Below, piece after piece: positions 1 through 7,115 of a stretch of DNA of 33,914 nt. Under the pieces are notes generated by a model. It made no database searches. It was not told where the DNA came from and was given only the letters and a program-made list of their open reading frames with translations. The DNA is taken from NCBI RefSeq assembly GCF_937924975.1, contig NZ_CALEYG010000017.1, positions 1 to 33,914 of the forward strand. The letters run 5' to 3'. Made by a program: the position numbers and the translations under genes. Position 1 is the first letter of the stretch. Each line of letters starts with the position of its first letter. This stretch comes from an uncultured Stomatobaculum sp. (lineage in GTDB: Bacteria > Bacillota > Clostridia > Lachnospirales > Lachnospiraceae).

Positions 1-1
1 A

Positions 2-97
2 GGAATGCAACGATTCTTCCGTACTTCGAATGCTGTTGAACGACTCAATAAAGAGTTGAAGCGCCGTTCAAACAGTTTCAATCCGGCGGCACGATGA
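2..97 (+). pseudogene. IS256-family transposase, C-terminal remnant
   Basis: The frame starting at base 2 reads RTSNAVERLNKELKRRSN, which matches the conserved C-terminal block of mutator/IS256-type transposases (the region after the last catalytic Glu). In the family this block is followed by a hydrophobic stretch such as VIxxFPN and roughly 20-30 more residues. Here the reading changes abruptly after RRSN to an unrelated tail and stops at 95-97. The rest of the gene lies outside the window to the left, so I cannot tell whether the upstream part is intact. No terminal inverted repeat is visible downstream. I read it as a decayed insertion-sequence end fused to foreign DNA. Confidence 0.72.
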
Positions 98-213
98 ATG
101 CAGCCGTCCACATCCCCGCCGCCTAAAAGAGAAGTGTTGGCAACATTAACGATTGCGTCAACGCTCATTTTTGTAATATCGGTTTTGATAACCTGCAATG
201 GTATGAAGCACAC
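76..213 (-). pseudogene. macro-domain protein, N-terminal fragment
   Basis: On the minus strand the frame from about 204 down to 76 reads PLQVIKTDITKM, then VDAIVNVANTSLLGGGDVDG, then CIHRAAG. This is the ADP-ribose-binding N-terminus of macro-domain (O-acetyl-ADP-ribose deacetylase-like) proteins. Family members normally start Met-Pro-Leu; here the Met codon position is ATA (202-204), and the only nearby start is a GTG at 211-213 with no good ribosome site. After the AAG motif the similarity ends where the antisense of the transposase remnant begins, so two thirds of the domain is missing. It is a broken gene. Confidence 0.7.
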
Positions 214-255
214 CCCATTCGTCCGGTCAATGCCTCTGTCTGTTCAAATATCTAT

Positions 256-1014
256 TTAGAATGTCTCATACATTATCTTCAATTCTTCCAGAATCTTCTC
301 CTTTGTTCTGCCAACCAGCCCCAGTTGCTCAATATCCACGTTTTCATTTTTCATACGCCGGACAAACTCTTGAATATCGGCATAAACTCCTTGGGGAGAC
401 GCTATCTTGGCGGTGGGATTAATCAACTCCGTCAGACGGAAAACATCATTCTTATGTTTCTTAATATTCTTGCCATCAACGTGATCTCCTGCGGCCTTAC
501 GATCTGTCAAATCCATCCATGCTTTTGCCTTAAATGGAATCAAATATGCCGCATCCAAGACAGTTACTCCATCAACAACGACTTTCCCCTGCTTCAAAAA
601 TTCGTAGTAATCATTGTCTAAAAGAATAGCAGACAGACTTGAAATATCATCGTCCATCGGTAACGGTGTTAGCACTGCATCTTCCGGAAGCTGAATGGCA
701 TCCGGCTTTCGTGTAAAAAGTTCAATCATCGCAGGATACTGATTTGAGATTGGATGACTAAAACGATAAAACTGCGGCACACCCGAACTTTTATTGCAAT
801 GTTCATATCCGGCCTGCTGTACATATTCCCAAAATTTCTTTCCGAAATTCGCATCAACTGCTTCTATAATCAGAACAAGGTCAATGTCCTTTGTTGCTCG
901 GAAATTCAGTCCTTCTTCCGTCATCAGAATGTCACATGCCGTTCCTCCAATGATGGCATATTGCTCTTCACTGCCCTTAAACCATTCCTTAAAACTATCA
1001 ATCCCTGTAACCAT
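256..1014 (-). CDS. nucleotidyltransferase, AbiEii/MNT-like putative toxin
   Basis: A 252-residue protein with a minimal nucleotidyltransferase core: IIGGTACDIL at residues 21-30 followed by ATKDIDLVL at 40-48. This gives the GG-T phosphate-binding turn and the D43-x-D45 metal-binding pair of the pol-beta/AbiEii superfamily. A Lys-rich IPFKAKAWMDL segment in the second half resembles the conserved Lys motif of AbiEii toxins. Family members transfer nucleotides to RNA or protein targets; the target here is unknown. The start codon overlaps the end of the upstream winged-helix gene by 17 bases, so the two are translationally coupled and probably work as a pair. The gene is clearly more AT-rich than the housekeeping genes to its right, suggesting transfer. 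It could instead be a resistance- or tRNA-type nucleotidyltransferase, but the partner favours a toxin-antitoxin role. Confidence 0.65.
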   Translation of the reverse strand: MVTGIDSFKEWFKGSEEQYAIIGGTACDILMTEEGLNFRATKDIDLVLIIEAVDANFGKKFWEYVQQAGYEHCNKSSGVPQFYRFSHPISNQYPAMIELFTRKPDAIQLPEDAVLTPLPMDDDISSLSAILLDNDYYEFLKQGKVVVDGVTVLDAAYLIPFKAKAWMDLTDRKAAGDHVDGKNIKKHKNDVFRLTELINPTAKIASPQGVYADIQEFVRRMKNENVDIEQLGLVGRTKEKILEELKIMYETF

Positions 1015-1957
1015 CTATCTTTCTCCACAGTTCATTCAGCATTTCTTCTATTGCTTCTTCAACACGCTCATCTTTATCTTCTCGCAATGCCAATGCCAAC
1101 GAAAGTTCGTCTACAGTATCTCGTGTGGATAATTTTCGCGGATTGTATCTCCACATTTCTACGGCCACTTGCACCTGCGAATTCTGCAAGCTATTGGTCA
1201 TAACATCTTTCCATTGAGAGATTCTTTCTGCCGCATAACATCTGACATTCGGTGCGTTCAGCATGGAATACTCTGCCAATGCCGAATATCCGCTTTCCGG
1301 CAAATCTGTTCCCACATATTCTTTCGGAATATAAACCGTTCGTTTTATTGGGTTCAGTAACTTATCGCCTGCTTTTTGGAACAGTGTTTTCGGAGAATCC
1401 TCAGATTGCAGGATTCTCTGCACACCGACTTTCCTGATGTGCAGCAATCCCATTTCTTCAAGCTGTCTCGATGCTCTTGATATCGAAGTAGGTGTCAGTT
1501 CCAAGTCCTTCGCAGCTTGACTTGTAGATAGGTCCTGTGTGCCTCCATAAATAAAATGCAGTAGAAGCATCTGCGCCGATGGAAGTATTTCTTCCCGTGG
1601 TATTTTTTCCGCGCTGCACCGTTCCTGCAAATACACTGCCATAAAGGGCAAATAAATTTGCTTTCCGTCTACAATAAATGGAATCTTCTCACGAATCAAA
1701 TATTCTTTTCGGCGAAAGCTAAGTTCTTTTAGCACCAGCACAACGGGCATGTTCTCATTTTTCTGTATCCGAGCAATATGCTTTTTCAGCACTTCAATCT
1801 GCTCCAACTCTGTCTTAGGATAAAGAAAAATCATCTTCTGTTCATCCATAGACATCATCTGTAAGCAATACCTTGTGGCTATAAAATTGGGCAAATGCCT
1901 AAACTCTACATCCTCATTGGTAACCTTGATTCCAAGAACTTTATAGAGATATTCCAT
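998..1957 (-). CDS. winged-helix regulator, putative antitoxin partner of the nucleotidyltransferase
   Basis: A 319-residue protein. Residues about 125-185 form a winged helix-turn-helix of MarR/ArsR type, with a recognition helix around SQAAKDLELTPTSISRASRQ and a wing around GLLHIRKVGVQR. The first 120 residues and last 130 have no motif I recognise; the C-terminus is charged and likely helical. There is no membrane segment. It is the first gene of a two-gene unit, with ribosome site AGGTGATG just upstream of the ATG and a TTGAAT-17-TACAAT promoter upstream. In type IV (AbiE-like) systems the antitoxin is a winged-helix protein that represses its own promoter, and the inverted repeats around this promoter fit that. 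The sequence is not a textbook AbiEi, so the assignment is by architecture only. Confidence 0.6.
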   Translation of the reverse strand: MEYLYKVLGIKVTNEDVEFRHLPNFIATRYCLQMMSMDEQKMIFLYPKTELEQIEVLKKHIARIQKNENMPVVLVLKELSFRRKEYLIREKIPFIVDGKQIYLPFMAVYLQERCSAEKIPREEILPSAQMLLLHFIYGGTQDLSTSQAAKDLELTPTSISRASRQLEEMGLLHIRKVGVQRILQSEDSPKTLFQKAGDKLLNPIKRTVYIPKEYVGTDLPESGYSALAEYSMLNAPNVRCYAAERISQWKDVMTNSLQNSQVQVAVEMWRYNPRKLSTRDTVDELSLALALREDKDERVEEAIEEMLNELWRKIDGYRD

Positions 1958-1971
1958 TTCATCACCTACAT

Positions 1972-2031
1972 TCTTAACTCTTTTTTGTATTGTAACTCTT
2001 TATAAGTTAATATTCAACATTTGAGTTAAGA
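1972..2031 (-). promoter_or_regulatory. promoter and symmetric operator of the winged-helix/nucleotidyltransferase pair
   Basis: Reading leftwards, the -35 box TTGAAT is at 2012-2017 and the -10 box TACAAT at 1989-1994, with exactly 17 bases between. A perfect 9-bp inverted repeat, TCTTAACTC (1972-1980) and GAGTTAAGA (2023-2031), brackets the promoter. An imperfect palindrome AACTctttataAGTT (1994-2008) lies in the spacer. All are centred near 2001. Binding here by the encoded winged-helix protein would block RNA polymerase; autoregulation is inferred. Confidence 0.65.
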
Positions 2032-2039
2032 GCAGTCGG

Positions 2040-2516
2040 AAATCTAGGCTAAGCGAACAAAAAGCGTTGGTGCTGGCTCCATACGATTGCATCACCCCAC
2101 ATCGGGACTGGACTCTCCACCTTTTTTCTGTGGCGAGAGTCTTTTGTATATCTCTGCAATACTTCCATCCGTCGGCATTACCTTTAACAGTTTCTTTGCA
2201 GAAAGCGGCTCTGGTGTTTCAAGGAAGATGTAAGCAGAGAAAAGCCTTGTGTATCAAGGGTTTGAAGCACATTCTACCAACTCTTTTTGTCCACCCTTCA
2301 TCTTGTTTCAAAGAAGATGAAAACCCCGCAACGCTTGATTCTACTAGCGTTGCGGGGTTTTCTATCAACTCTTTTTGTCTTATAACTCTGATTTTACAAG
2401 TGCTCCCGGGATTTTTTATTATTTCTGGCGCATCTGAGGGTAAGACTCACTACTCCAAATTTGACCGCTCCCGCTTTCTGTCTCTGTATTCTTTTCGTCG
2501 GACATTTCGCCTTTCG
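2040..2516. other. gene-poor junction between accessory patch and core operon
   Basis: No gene is supported in this stretch. It holds a weak hairpin (2111-2117 with 2135-2141), two copies of CAACTCTTTTTGTC (2278-2291 and 2366-2379) flanking a strong terminator, and a short open minus-strand stretch (2092-2253) without a start codon that may be the worn end of a lost gene. A plus-strand open frame spanning much of it has no ribosome site and runs antisense into the HD gene, so I do not call it. Confidence 0.5.
2320..2361. terminator. perfect 16-bp bidirectional terminator hairpin
   Basis: The arms AAAACCCCGCAACGCT (2320-2335) and AGCGTTGCGGGGTTTT (2346-2361) are exact reverse complements around a 10-base loop. 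The GC-rich stem ends in A-tract and T-tract, so it can act in both directions. It lies about 160 bases past the end of the HD phosphohydrolase gene and would end read-through from the lepB operon before the accessory patch. Confidence 0.85.
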
Positions 2517-3140
2517 CTACGCGTTTCCGGACGCGCTGCCGCCCTCTTCCGCCTCGCTTCGAATGTGCCCTGCGGCGATATGGCGCTGCAGGATTTCATC
2601 CGTAAGCCGAAAGAGCTCAATCGAACCAAGTTCGGTGCGGCGCTGCCTGCCGTAGACCTGAGAGGCCGTGACCGCGTGCTCTTTCCAGTCGCCGCCGTCA
2701 TTGCTGTCGTTTAAAAGGAGAGGCTGGAGGTTATCCATGGCGCGCGCAAAGCGGGCATCGGCGCTCTCTCCGGCGTCAAACTCCGCAAAGAGAGCCCGGA
2801 ACTCGGCCGCCTGATCCGCAGGCAAGAGTCCGAAAATACGCTCTGCGGCCGCCGCCTCTCTTGCGGCCTGGCTCTCTTTTGCCGCCTCGTCGTAGGCGTA
2901 GGTATCACCGGCATCGATCTCGACCACATCGTGCAGGAGACACATCAGCATGACCCGCGCAATGTCGACCGGTTCGTTCGCGTACTCGCGGAGCAGATAG
3001 GCCATCAGCGCCATGTGCCAGGCATGCTCGGCGTCGTTCTCGCGCCGCCCGTGCCCCGTCAAATGGGTCTGCCGAAGTATGTTTTTCTCCTTGTCGAGCT
3101 CCAGCGCAAAGGCAAGCTGACGCCCGAGGCGCTCGTTCAT
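2517..3140 (-). CDS. HD-domain phosphohydrolase (YfbR/HDDC2-like 5'-nucleotidase)
   Basis: A 207-residue cytoplasmic metal-dependent phosphohydrolase. The HD signature is complete: DAEHAWHMAL gives H39, LLHDVVEIDAGDTYAYD gives H70-D71 with E74 and D77, and D136 lies in ARAMDNLQPLLLN. The spacing and the EIDAGD motif match the HDDC2/YfbR group, which dephosphorylates (deoxy)nucleoside 5'-monophosphates; the exact substrate cannot be read from sequence. The start codon overlaps the stop of pgeF by 4 bases (ATGA), so it is the last gene of the lepB-rbgA-rnhB-yraN-pgeF unit. The C-terminal 20 residues are low-complexity (EEGGSASGNA). Confidence 0.82.
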   Translation of the reverse strand: MNERLGRQLAFALELDKEKNILRQTHLTGHGRRENDAEHAWHMALMAYLLREYANEPVDIARVMLMCLLHDVVEIDAGDTYAYDEAAKESQAAREAAAAERIFGLLPADQAAEFRALFAEFDAGESADARFARAMDNLQPLLLNDSNDGGDWKEHAVTASQVYGRQRRTELGSIELFRLTDEILQRHIAAGHIRSEAEEGGSASGNA

Positions 3141-4039
3141 CGCGCTTCTCCCGGCCGCGGCGATGCGGCATCCGCTATGCCGATGAAGGCAGCGTTTAAG
3201 CCGCGCTTCGGCCCCTGGGCGCGGTGCGAAAAGAGACGCTTTGCATTCCGGTAGGTGCAGACGCCGCTGTCAAAAATTTCCTGTACGCCCGCGTGCTCGA
3301 GGAGCAGGCGGTTTGCGAACGCGAGATCCAGCTGCCAATGCCGCGCGCCGTCCTCTCCGGTGTGCGGTGCCGTGAAAATCTTCTCGATGTCCCGCTCGGG
3401 GAAGGTAGCCGCAAACTGAATCCGCACGGCCTCGCTCGTCTCATAGCAGGCCGCCGAGATACCCGGACCTATGCCCGCAATCACATCCGAAGGTCTGGTT
3501 CCGTAGGCCTCCTGCATTTTCTCGAGGCCGCAGAACGCAATGCGATCCACTGTGCCGCGCCAGCCCGCGTGCAGCAGGGCAACCGCCTGGTGCGCGGGGT
3601 CGTAGAGATAGAGCGGCAGACAGTCCGCGTGGTAGGTCACCAGCGTGATGCCCGGCACATTGGTCATAATCCCATCGACATTGTCATAGGGACGCGGAAA
3701 ACGTACGCCCGCGCCGCGCTCTGCTGTCGTAATCTCTCTGATATTGGTCGTGTGCGTCTGCTTTGCAACGGTCAGAGAGTCGTAACTCACGCCGATCGCC
3801 GCGGCCATGCGGCGGTAATTTTCCCGCACATGCTCTGTGTCGTCGCCGCGGTCAAACGAAAAGTTCATGGTTCCGAGATAGCCTTCGCTCACGCCGCCCT
3901 GCCGGGTTGAAAAGCCGTGACGTAGTTTCGGATAGGCCCGAAAGGCCGGAAAATAGAGATAGCTGAGCTCGCCCACTTCGGCTACCTCCATCTGATGCCC
4001 TGTCTCAAACTGCCAGGGGGGAAGCTGATAGTCTGCCAT
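3137..4039 (-). CDS. pgeF: PgeF-type multicopper-oxidase-like protein (peptidoglycan editing factor / purine nucleoside phosphorylase)
   Basis: A 300-residue member of the YfiH/PgeF family. Conserved Zn-site motifs are in order: KQTHTTNI (H96), YHADCLPLYLYD (H137, C140) and LLHAGWRGTVDRI (H157), then GPGISAACYE. Family proteins have been described as purine nucleoside phosphorylase/adenosine deaminase-like enzymes and as factors that keep the wrong amino acid out of the peptidoglycan stem. I chose the ATG at 4039 because AAGGAG lies just upstream; an in-frame ATG 57 bases further up has no ribosome site. It is preceded by a 63-base gap from yraN and overlaps the HD gene by 4 bases. Confidence 0.9.
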   Translation of the reverse strand: MADYQLPPWQFETGHQMEVAEVGELSYLYFPAFRAYPKLRHGFSTRQGGVSEGYLGTMNFSFDRGDDTEHVRENYRRMAAAIGVSYDSLTVAKQTHTTNIREITTAERGAGVRFPRPYDNVDGIMTNVPGITLVTYHADCLPLYLYDPAHQAVALLHAGWRGTVDRIAFCGLEKMQEAYGTRPSDVIAGIGPGISAACYETSEAVRIQFAATFPERDIEKIFTAPHTGEDGARHWQLDLAFANRLLLEHAGVQEIFDSGVCTYRNAKRLFSHRAQGPKRGLNAAFIGIADAASPRPGEAR

Positions 4040-4102
4040 GCGATACACTCCTTTCCTTATGCCTCCAATGTACACCCATGCACGCCGGGCGTCCACTGCG
4101 AA

Positions 4103-4468
4103 CTATCGTCTTGTCTCCCGAAATGCATCCCGAAGCCAGGTCAGCTCCTCGCCGAGTATCCCGATGGCGTCAAAGCGCACCGGCGTGTTCTCGGGTAAAT
4201 GCCGCTGATAGAGATACTGCCGCGCCGCGAGAAAGAGCCGCCGCCGCTTCCCGCTGTCGATGGCGGAAAACGGGACGCCGTCTTTTTTGCTGCTGCGATA
4301 CTTGACCTCGAAGAAAATGAGATACCTGCCGTCGCTGCCGATTAGATCAATCTCGCCGCCCCGGCAGTAAAAGTTCCGGGCGAGAATCTCAATCCCCGCG
4401 GCAATGAGGTACTCTGCCGCCTTCTCCTCATACCGCGCGCCGACGGCGCGCGTACTTTGCCGCCTCAT
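4103..4468 (-). CDS. yraN: YraN/UPF0102 family endonuclease-like protein
   Basis: A 121-residue protein of the UPF0102 family, which has the restriction-endonuclease-like fold. The motif GGEIDLIGSDGRYLIFFEVKYRSS (residues 37-60, cited in part: E39, D41, then E54-V55-K56) carries the Glu/Asp and ExK residues expected of this fold. The cellular role is unsettled in the family. It overlaps the rnhB stop by 4 bases, and rnhB-yraN is a very common pair in bacteria. The protein is full length. Confidence 0.9.
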   Translation of the reverse strand: MRRQSTRAVGARYEEKAAEYLIAAGIEILARNFYCRGGEIDLIGSDGRYLIFFEVKYRSSKKDGVPFSAIDSGKRRRLFLAARQYLYQRHLPENTPVRFDAIGILGEELTWLRDAFRETRR

Positions 4469-5133
4469 GCCTCCTCGCCGCCGAGTTCAAAATGCGTGAG
4501 AAAAGTCTTCCGGTGCACCGGCGTCGCGCCGTGTACGCGCAGCGCTTCGATGTGTGCCGCTGTCCCGTAGCCCTTATTCTTCGCAAAGCCGTAGGCCGGA
4601 TAAAGGGCATCCAGACTGACTAAGAAGCGGTCCCTTGTGACCTTGGCGAGCACCGAGGCCGCCGCAATGCTGAGACTCTTTGCGTCGCCTTTCACAATGG
4701 GCAGCTGCGGAATCGCAATGCCGGGAATGGTCACGGCATCGTTCAGACAAAAATCCGGCGGCGGCGACAATTTGCCTATGGCCTCCCGCATTGCCTCATA
4801 GGTCGCCTGCAATATGTTGATCTCATCAATTCGCGCCGGAGAGGCGCTCCCGATGCCATAGCTCACGGCTTTCGCGCAAATCTCATCAAAGAGCGCCTCG
4901 CGCCGCGCTTCCGAGAGTTTCTTCGAGTCGTTCAGAAATAAAATTTCCGCGCCCGGCGGCAAAATCACGGCTGCCGCGACGACAGGCCCCGCGAGCGGTC
5001 CTCTGCCGGCCTCATCGATGCCGCAGATTGCCGCATAGCCTTTTGCGAGATACGCCTCCTCGTAGCGCCGGAGTCCGGCAAGCCGCGCCTTCTCCGCCTC
5101 AAGTTTTTCACCCTTCAGCGTTCTGAGTGCCAT
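4465..5133 (-). CDS. rnhB: ribonuclease HII
   Basis: A 222-residue type 2 RNase H, which removes ribonucleotides and RNA primers from RNA-DNA hybrids in a metal-dependent reaction. The hallmark GIDEAGRGPLAGPVVAAAV places D40 and E41 in the active site; D132 (FCLNDAVTI) and D150 (VKGDAKSLSIAAASVLAKV) are the other likely acidic ligands. A ribosome site GGAGAAGACAG precedes the ATG. The gene overlaps the end of rbgA by 26 bases and yraN by 4, so all three are coupled. The N-terminal 35 residues are charged and helical, as in other Firmicute RNase HII proteins. Confidence 0.95.
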   Translation of the reverse strand: MALRTLKGEKLEAEKARLAGLRRYEEAYLAKGYAAICGIDEAGRGPLAGPVVAAAVILPPGAEILFLNDSKKLSEARREALFDEICAKAVSYGIGSASPARIDEINILQATYEAMREAIGKLSPPPDFCLNDAVTIPGIAIPQLPIVKGDAKSLSIAAASVLAKVTRDRFLVSLDALYPAYGFAKNKGYGTAAHIEALRVHGATPVHRKTFLTHFELGGEEA

Positions 5134-5989
5134 CTGTCTTCTCCTCTGCCGGTGCCTCGAGAGAAATGCGCCCGAGCGCTCCGCTCCGGAATTCGTTGAT
5201 TACGATTGCCGCCGCTTTTTCCGTATCCGCCGCGCCGCCGGCCCCTAAACAACCGCGGCGTTCCGCAATCCGGCAGAGCATCTCCGCCGGACTCTCCGCG
5301 CCGGTAAGCCCATAGCGCTCCGCTGCGCCCGCGAGTTTGCCGTTGGCCTGCAGGAAGCCGAGTAACACCACGGCGAGCTCTGTCGTATCCACAATCATCT
5401 CGTTGATCGAGCCGAGGAAGGCTATCTTCTCGCCGATGGCCGGATCCTCAAACTTCGGCCAGAGAATGCCCGGCGTGTCGAGAAGCTCCACCGACTGATG
5501 AAAACGGATCCACTGGTTGCCGCGCGTCACGCCGGGCTTATTGCCGGTCTTTGCGGAACTTCTGCCGGACAGCATATTGATTAGCGTCGACTTGCCCACA
5601 TTCGGGATGCCGGCAACCATCGCCCGGACCGGGCGGTTTAAAATGCCGCGCTTCCGGTCCCGCTCCCGCTTTGCCTCCGCCGCTGCGTCTATGGTGCGCA
5701 TCAAAAGCTTCCGGTTGCCGCTGCCGCGCGCATCCATCGCGACGCAATGCGCGCCCTCTGCCTGAAAGGCGCGCTGCCAGGCCGCTGTTGTCGCGGCATC
5801 GGCGAGATCCGCCTTGTTCAGCACAATCACGCGCTCCTTGCCCTGTCCGAGCCGTCGGATCTCCGGATTGCCGCTCGAATACGGTGCTCTCGCGTCCAGG
5901 AGCTCAATCACCATATCGACAATGCGCACATCGGTTTCCATCTCGCGGCGCGCCTTGGTCATGTGCCCCGGATACCACTGTATATTCAT
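5108..5989 (-). CDS. rbgA: ribosome biogenesis GTPase RbgA (YlqF)
   Basis: A 293-residue circularly permuted GTPase that acts late in 50S subunit assembly. It begins MNIQWYPGHMTKA, the family N-terminus. The motif order is permuted: G4 NKAD at 58-61, then G1 GIPNVGKST at 127-135, G2 around PGVTRG at 152-157, and G3 DTPGI at 171-175. An ANTAR-like helical C-terminus follows. The ATG at 5989 follows GAGGAAACG; a longer reading from 6049 would overlap lepB and has no ribosome site. The gene lies 14 bases after lepB, and the lepB-rbgA-rnhB order is standard in Firmicutes. Confidence 0.95.
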   Translation of the reverse strand: MNIQWYPGHMTKARREMETDVRIVDMVIELLDARAPYSSGNPEIRRLGQGKERVIVLNKADLADAATTAAWQRAFQAEGAHCVAMDARGSGNRKLLMRTIDAAAEAKRERDRKRGILNRPVRAMVAGIPNVGKSTLINMLSGRSSAKTGNKPGVTRGNQWIRFHQSVELLDTPGILWPKFEDPAIGEKIAFLGSINEMIVDTTELAVVLLGFLQANGKLAGAAERYGLTGAESPAEMLCRIAERRGCLGAGGAADTEKAAAIVINEFRSGALGRISLEAPAEEKTDGTQNAEG

Positions 5990-6003
5990 CTCGTTTCCTC
6001 TTC

Positions 6004-6555
6004 TCAGCGAATGTACCCTAAACTTCGCAGGGGCTGCATTCGGAACCATATTCTGCCGCGTATCATTTTCCGCGTGACATTGCCTATGCTCTCGGAGCGG
6101 GAATCCTCGCCCGACTCCAGATTATCACTCAGCACAAAGTATTCATCCCGCCCGAGCGAAATACTCTCGGCGACTCTTCCGGGACTCGTGACTTCTCCGA
6201 ACTGCAGGTAAGCCGGGGTCTCCAAACGCTTCTCGTTCACATAGAGCTTGCCGTCCCGAATGACAACACTCTCGCCCGGCAACGCGACAATGCGCTTGAT
6301 GTTGGTCTGTCCGCTGTCGCTCTTAAAGAGGACAATGTCAAAGCGCTTCGGCCCGAACAGTTTGAACCCGAAGCGATCTAAGAGCAGGCGGTCGCCGTCC
6401 TCCAAAGTCGGGCGCATACTCTGGCCGTTGTTCACAACCTGGGTCCCGAAGGAATAGACAATAAACCACGCAAAGGCTATGACGGTGACAATCTCCACCA
6501 GGAGGCGGCATATACGCCGCAATAAGCTATCTTCCACTTCGTACGAAGGACGCAT
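6004..6555 (-). CDS. lepB: signal peptidase I
   Basis: A 183-residue type I signal peptidase with one N-terminal membrane segment (about residues 18-38), so the catalytic part faces outward. The catalytic Ser46 is in GQSMRPTLEDGD and the general base Lys87 is in NIKRIVALPGES. Box E, usually GDNRxxSxDSR, here reads SDNLESGEDSR: the DSR end is present but the first Gly and the Arg after Asn are changed. Length fits small Gram-positive signal peptidases. The ATG follows GGAG at normal spacing. It opens the operon running down to the HD gene. Confidence 0.93.
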   Translation of the reverse strand: MRPSYEVEDSLLRRICRLLVEIVTVIAFAWFIVYSFGTQVVNNGQSMRPTLEDGDRLLLDRFGFKLFGPKRFDIVLFKSDSGQTNIKRIVALPGESVVIRDGKLYVNEKRLETPAYLQFGEVTSPGRVAESISLGRDEYFVLSDNLESGEDSRSESIGNVTRKMIRGRIWFRMQPLRSLGYIR

Positions 6556-6635
6556 GAAATCTCCGTTCTATTCAAAAACAGGGTGTGCCTGTTGTTCTTT
6601 TCAATGATCCGTTCATTTCGTGTATTGCATACTTT

Positions 6636-6644
6636 AGTATACCA
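6636..6644 (-). promoter_or_regulatory. extended -10 promoter for the lepB operon
   Basis: On the minus strand TGGTATACT (TGn plus TATACT, 6636-6644) forms an extended -10 element about 80 bases before lepB. No convincing -35 box lies 17 bases upstream, which extended -10 promoters tolerate. It lies between the rplS terminator and lepB, so lepB would be a separate transcription unit. Confidence 0.5.
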
Positions 6645-6699
6645 TGAGAAACATACCGCTATACTTACGATTCCATGAAGCTAAAACCGATTTTTCGCA

Positions 6700-6743
6700 A
6701 CAAAAAGGAAGAACCATCATTTTCTCGTGAAAGATGACAGTTC
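6700..6743 (-). terminator. terminator after rplS
   Basis: On the minus strand GAACTGTCATCTTT (6730-6743) can pair with AAAATGATGGTTC (6711-6723) over ten consecutive pairs including two G-U, with a short loop, then TTCCTTTTTG. It lies about 25 bases past the rplS stop and would end the translation operon before lepB. Confidence 0.65.
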
Positions 6744-6767
6744 CCCCCTTGGTGTTCTATATGAATT

Positions 6768-7115
6768 TTAGATGACCTCTTTGACCTTTGCCGCCTTGCC
6801 GGAGAGCTTTCTCAGGTAGTTGAGCTTTGCTCTTCTGACCTTACCGCGACGGATCACATCCACCTGATCAACGAACGGCGAGCTGAACGGCCAGGTCTTC
6901 TCAACACCGATGCCGTTCGAAATCTTGCGGACCGTGAAGGTCTTTCTGAGTCCGCCGTTCTGGATCTTCATGACGACACCCTCGAACATCTGGACTCTCT
7001 CGCGGTTGCCCTCTTTGATCTTGTTGTGGACACGGACGGTGTCGCCAACCTCGAACTGACCCGGCACGCGAATCTGCTCTGCTTCAATCTTCTCTAAAAT
7101 CGGATTCTGTCTCAT
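6768..7115 (-). CDS. rplS: 50S ribosomal protein bL19
   Basis: A 115-residue ribosomal protein at the 30S-50S interface. Family landmarks include FEVGDTVRVHNKIKEG, RVQMFEGVVMKIQNGG and FTVRKISNGIGVEKTWPFSSP, then the basic RRGKVRRAKLNYLRK tail. I use the ATG at 7115, preceded by GCAGGAGGAAAAGAAA; an in-frame ATG at 7184 has no ribosome site and adds a non-conserved extension. It is the last gene of the ylxM-ffh-rpsP-khpA-rimM-trmD-rplS run, but also seems to have its own promoter and leader. Confidence 0.96.
   Translation of the reverse strand: MRQNPILEKIEAEQIRVPGQFEVGDTVRVHNKIKEGNRERVQMFEGVVMKIQNGGLRKTFTVRKISNGIGVEKTWPFSSPFVDQVDVIRRGKVRRAKLNYLRKLSGKAAKVKEVI

Noticed and set aside
2067..2714. 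Plus-strand open frame of 215 codons across the junction
   Set aside because: No ribosome site, no recognisable domain, reads through a perfect terminator and then antisense to the conserved HD gene.
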